A stretch of 5,339 nt of DNA from Victivallales bacterium (GTDB lineage Bacteria > Verrucomicrobiota > Lentisphaeria > Oligosphaerales > Oligosphaeraceae): assembly GCA_017964325.1 (NCBI GenBank), contig JAGCSE010000189.1:1-5339 (forward strand), read 5' to 3'. Below, piece by piece: positions 5,312-5,339 of the stretch. The position numbers were made by a program, and so were the translations under genes. Within the stretch, counting starts at the first letter, position 1. The number at the start of each line of letters is the position of its first letter. A model generated the notes under the pieces. The model ran no database searches and was not told where the DNA came from. It saw nothing but the letters and a program-made list of their open reading frames with translations.

Positions 5312-5339
5312 ATGAAACAAACAGAAAGGCCGGCGAAAA
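5312..5339 (+). CDS. Possible start of a downstream host gene, cut by the window edge
   Basis: An ATG lies 11 bases after the amidoligase stop codon and opens a frame reading MKQTERPAK to the window end. The short gap would suit an operon with the amidoligase. Upstream there is only a weak purine stretch (GAAGAA), and nine codons are too few to identify a product. Amidoligase genes are often clustered with gamma-glutamylcyclotransferase-like genes, but nothing visible here tests that. Confidence 0.3.

Noticed and set aside
1..5339. CRISPR array, tRNA, rRNA or integron attC array
   Set aside because: No regularly spaced short repeats, cloverleaf-like or rRNA-like sequence was seen. The tyrosine recombinases are not accompanied by gene cassettes.

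Overview
The window shows a host gene split by a mobile element of about 4.8 kb. The flanks (1-341 and 5108-5339) are visibly GC-rich, with codons mostly ending in C or G. The interior (342-5107) is more AT-rich. All coding regions read in the standard bacterial code with Shine-Dalgarno sequences. I cannot name the species; a bacterium with a fairly high-GC genome is as far as the sequence goes.

Host gene: frame 1 from base 1 encodes the C-terminal part of a putative amidoligase (Amidoligase_2-like; HVHVGVE motif, then R-x-x-x-N and TVELR). It is cut at base 341 and resumes at base 5108. Joining the two halves through one copy of the 6-bp direct repeat GAGGTG (336-341 = 5108-5113) restores the reading frame, which runs to a TGA at 5298-5300. 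This fixes the element boundaries to the base. A downstream gene may start at 5312.

Element: 111-bp terminal inverted repeats (342-452 and 4971-5081, 3 mismatches) enclose two divergent modules. On the minus strand, three tyrosine recombinase genes lie head to tail (3702-2419, 2417-1485, 1482-484), 1-2 bp apart, each with a complete R-K-HxxR-H-Y catalytic set. This is the arrangement of RIT (recombinase-in-trio) elements, ritA-ritB-ritC. On the plus strand (3858-4970), one gene encodes a 370-aa DDE transposase with a helix-turn-helix and an rve core; its stop codon directly abuts the right inverted repeat. The 155-bp divergent intergenic region holds two dyads and probable promoters.

The right end has 26 bp more than the left (5082-5107). 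This extension is built around a 20-bp near-palindrome that resembles two element-end motifs (TTATGRGAAC) joined head to head. Its core, GGGAACGYCCC, recurs in the dyad between the divergent genes. The most interesting reading is a hybrid transposon that pairs a DDE transposase with a tyrosine-recombinase trio. The dyads would be candidate recombinase sites, a layout like Tn3-family transposons whose resolution site lies between divergent transposase and recombinase genes. That functional model is inference. The boundaries, repeats, gene order and catalytic residues are read directly from the sequence.
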